A DNA stretch of 64,000 nt from RH-AL1 sp965214415 (lineage in GTDB: Bacteria; Pseudomonadota; Alphaproteobacteria; Rhizobiales; Beijerinckiaceae), in assembly GCA_965214415.1 (NCBI GenBank), contig CBDCBQ010000003.1:3658001-3722000 (forward strand), read 5' to 3'. Position 1 is the stretch's first letter, and each line of letters starts with the position of its first letter. The notes beneath the pieces are model-generated. The model was not told where the DNA came from and made no database searches. It saw nothing but the letters and a program-made list of their open reading frames with translations. This document shows positions 63,329 through 64,000 of this stretch, one piece after another. Both the position numbers and the translations under genes were made by a program.

Positions 63329-64000
63329 GTCGGCAGGCCCTGACGGCTGGCGCGGCGCCAGGCGCCGAGCATCATCGAGCCGAGCACCAGCGCCATCAGG
63401 ATCATCGACAGCGCGGCGCCGAAGCTCCAGTCGCGCGCGGTCGAGAATTGCTGCTGGATCAGGCTGCCGATCATCAGGTGCCGGCCGCCGCCCAGGATGT
63501 CCGGGGCGAGGAAGGCGCCGATCGTCGGCACGAAGACGAGCACGAGCCCCGCCGCGACGCCTGGCCGCGCCAACGGCCAGACGATGCGGCGCAGGATCGC
63601 CCAGCGCCTGGCATAGAGATCGTGCGCCGCCTCGATCAGGCGCGGATCGACCTTTTCCAGCGCGGCATAGATCGGCAACGCCATGAACGGCAGGTTCGAG
63701 TAGACGAGCCCCATCAGGATCGCGCCGTCGGAATAGAGGAAGGTGATCGGCGCCTTGGTCAGCCCGACGGCCTGCAGCGCCTGGTTGACGAGACCCTCGT
63801 CGCGCAGCAGCAGCACCCAGCAATAGATGCGGACCAGTAGGTTGGTCCAAAACGGAATCGTGACGAGCAGCACCAGCACCTTCCGAAGTCGCGGCGGCCG
63901 TGTCGCCATGTACCAGCCGAGCGGCAGGCCGATCGCGAGGCAGACGAGGGCGGTGAGCCCCGCCTCGATCGCCGAGCGCGCGAAAATCCGCAGGTAGGTT
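63325..64000 (-). CDS. Spermidine/putrescine-type ABC permease, PotB-like, 5' end beyond window
   Basis: The C-terminal 224 residues of a PotB/PotH-like permease. The frame stays open to the window edge (TYLRIFARSAIEAGLTAL before the internal MATRPPRL), so the start lies outside. Visible are the helix TIPFWTNLLVRIYCWVLLL, the coupling motif in EAAHDLYARRWAILRRIVWPLARPGV, and GAFLAPDILGGGRHLMIGSLI, all typical of the family. It forms one operon with the PotC-like gene. Confidence 0.92.
   Translation of the reverse strand, partial: TYLRIFARSAIEAGLTALVCLAIGLPLGWYMATRPPRLRKVLVLLVTIPFWTNLLVRIYCWVLLLRDEGLVNQALQAVGLTKAPITFLYSDGAILMGLVYSNLPFMALPIYAALEKVDPRLIEAAHDLYARRWAILRRIVWPLARPGVAAGLVLVFVPTIGAFLAPDILGGGRHLMIGSLIQQQFSTARDWSFGAALSMILMALVLGSMMLGAWRRASRQGLPT

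Overview
The window is high-GC DNA (roughly two thirds G+C by eye) densely packed with genes on both strands, many starting with GTG and many joined by ATGA or GTGA stop/start overlaps. The content points to an alphaproteobacterium of the order Hyphomicrobiales (Rhizobiales): an IalB-like secreted protein, a DUF2865 protein, a DUF1636 protein under a B12 riboswitch, a CcmC-CcmD-CcmG run, a LigD end-joining ligase, and palindromic intergenic repeats of the kind common in that order. The placement is inferred from gene content. No rRNA, tRNA, CRISPR array, insertion sequence or prophage was seen.

Layout. 1-7 kb: an edge-truncated DUF2235 hydrolase, galE, a MotA/MotB-like proton-channel pair with an OmpA domain, a DUF900 lipoprotein esterase and an NADP-dependent reductase. 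7-13 kb: a co-directional chain of FAD oxidoreductase, GtrA protein, large membrane protein, sensor kinase and ArfB. 13.6-19.5 kb: proB, a Tat-exported protein, a LysR regulator, a Fic enzyme with twin palindromes upstream, and a DUF892 ferritin-like protein. 19.6-23 kb: rho, flanked on one side by a HEPN cassette carrying a nonsense codon and on the other by a colicin E3-type RNase domain with a probable immunity gene. 23-25 kb: cobalamin riboswitch, DUF1636 gene, cobH, cobI. 25-29.5 kb: PAS-LuxR regulator, acyl-CoA ligase, nitronate monooxygenase-like protein. 29.7-35 kb: a TetR-controlled RND efflux system with matching operators. 35-36.6 kb: ccmG-ccmD-ccmC. 36.6-44 kb: DUF2252 protein, FMN-binding protein, DUF2865 protein, ligD, DUF3309 protein and a GT21-like glycosyltransferase. 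44-47 kb: a periplasmic metal or cofactor binding protein, a TonB-like protein, and a DUF4160/DUF2442 pair with a frameshift in its first gene. 47-51 kb: a peptide-type ABC transporter (two permeases and a double ATPase) without a binding protein. 51-60 kb: IalB-like protein, acs, an L,D-transpeptidase, a degraded vapBC locus, purL, a DUF3089 hydrolase and a Rieske protein. 60-64 kb: a secreted hydrolase, a polysaccharide deacetylase whose frame runs on into antisense DNA, and two spermidine/putrescine-type permeases, the second cut by the window edge.

The least ordinary feature is the set of small conflict modules among housekeeping genes. The E3-type nuclease/immunity pair and the Fic gene look intact. 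The HEPN cassette, the DUF4160 gene and the vapBC locus each carry an inactivating change. The E3-like gene keeps the acid, histidine, glutamate and arginine positions of the colicin E3 active site, but it has no delivery domain and sits directly upstream of rho.
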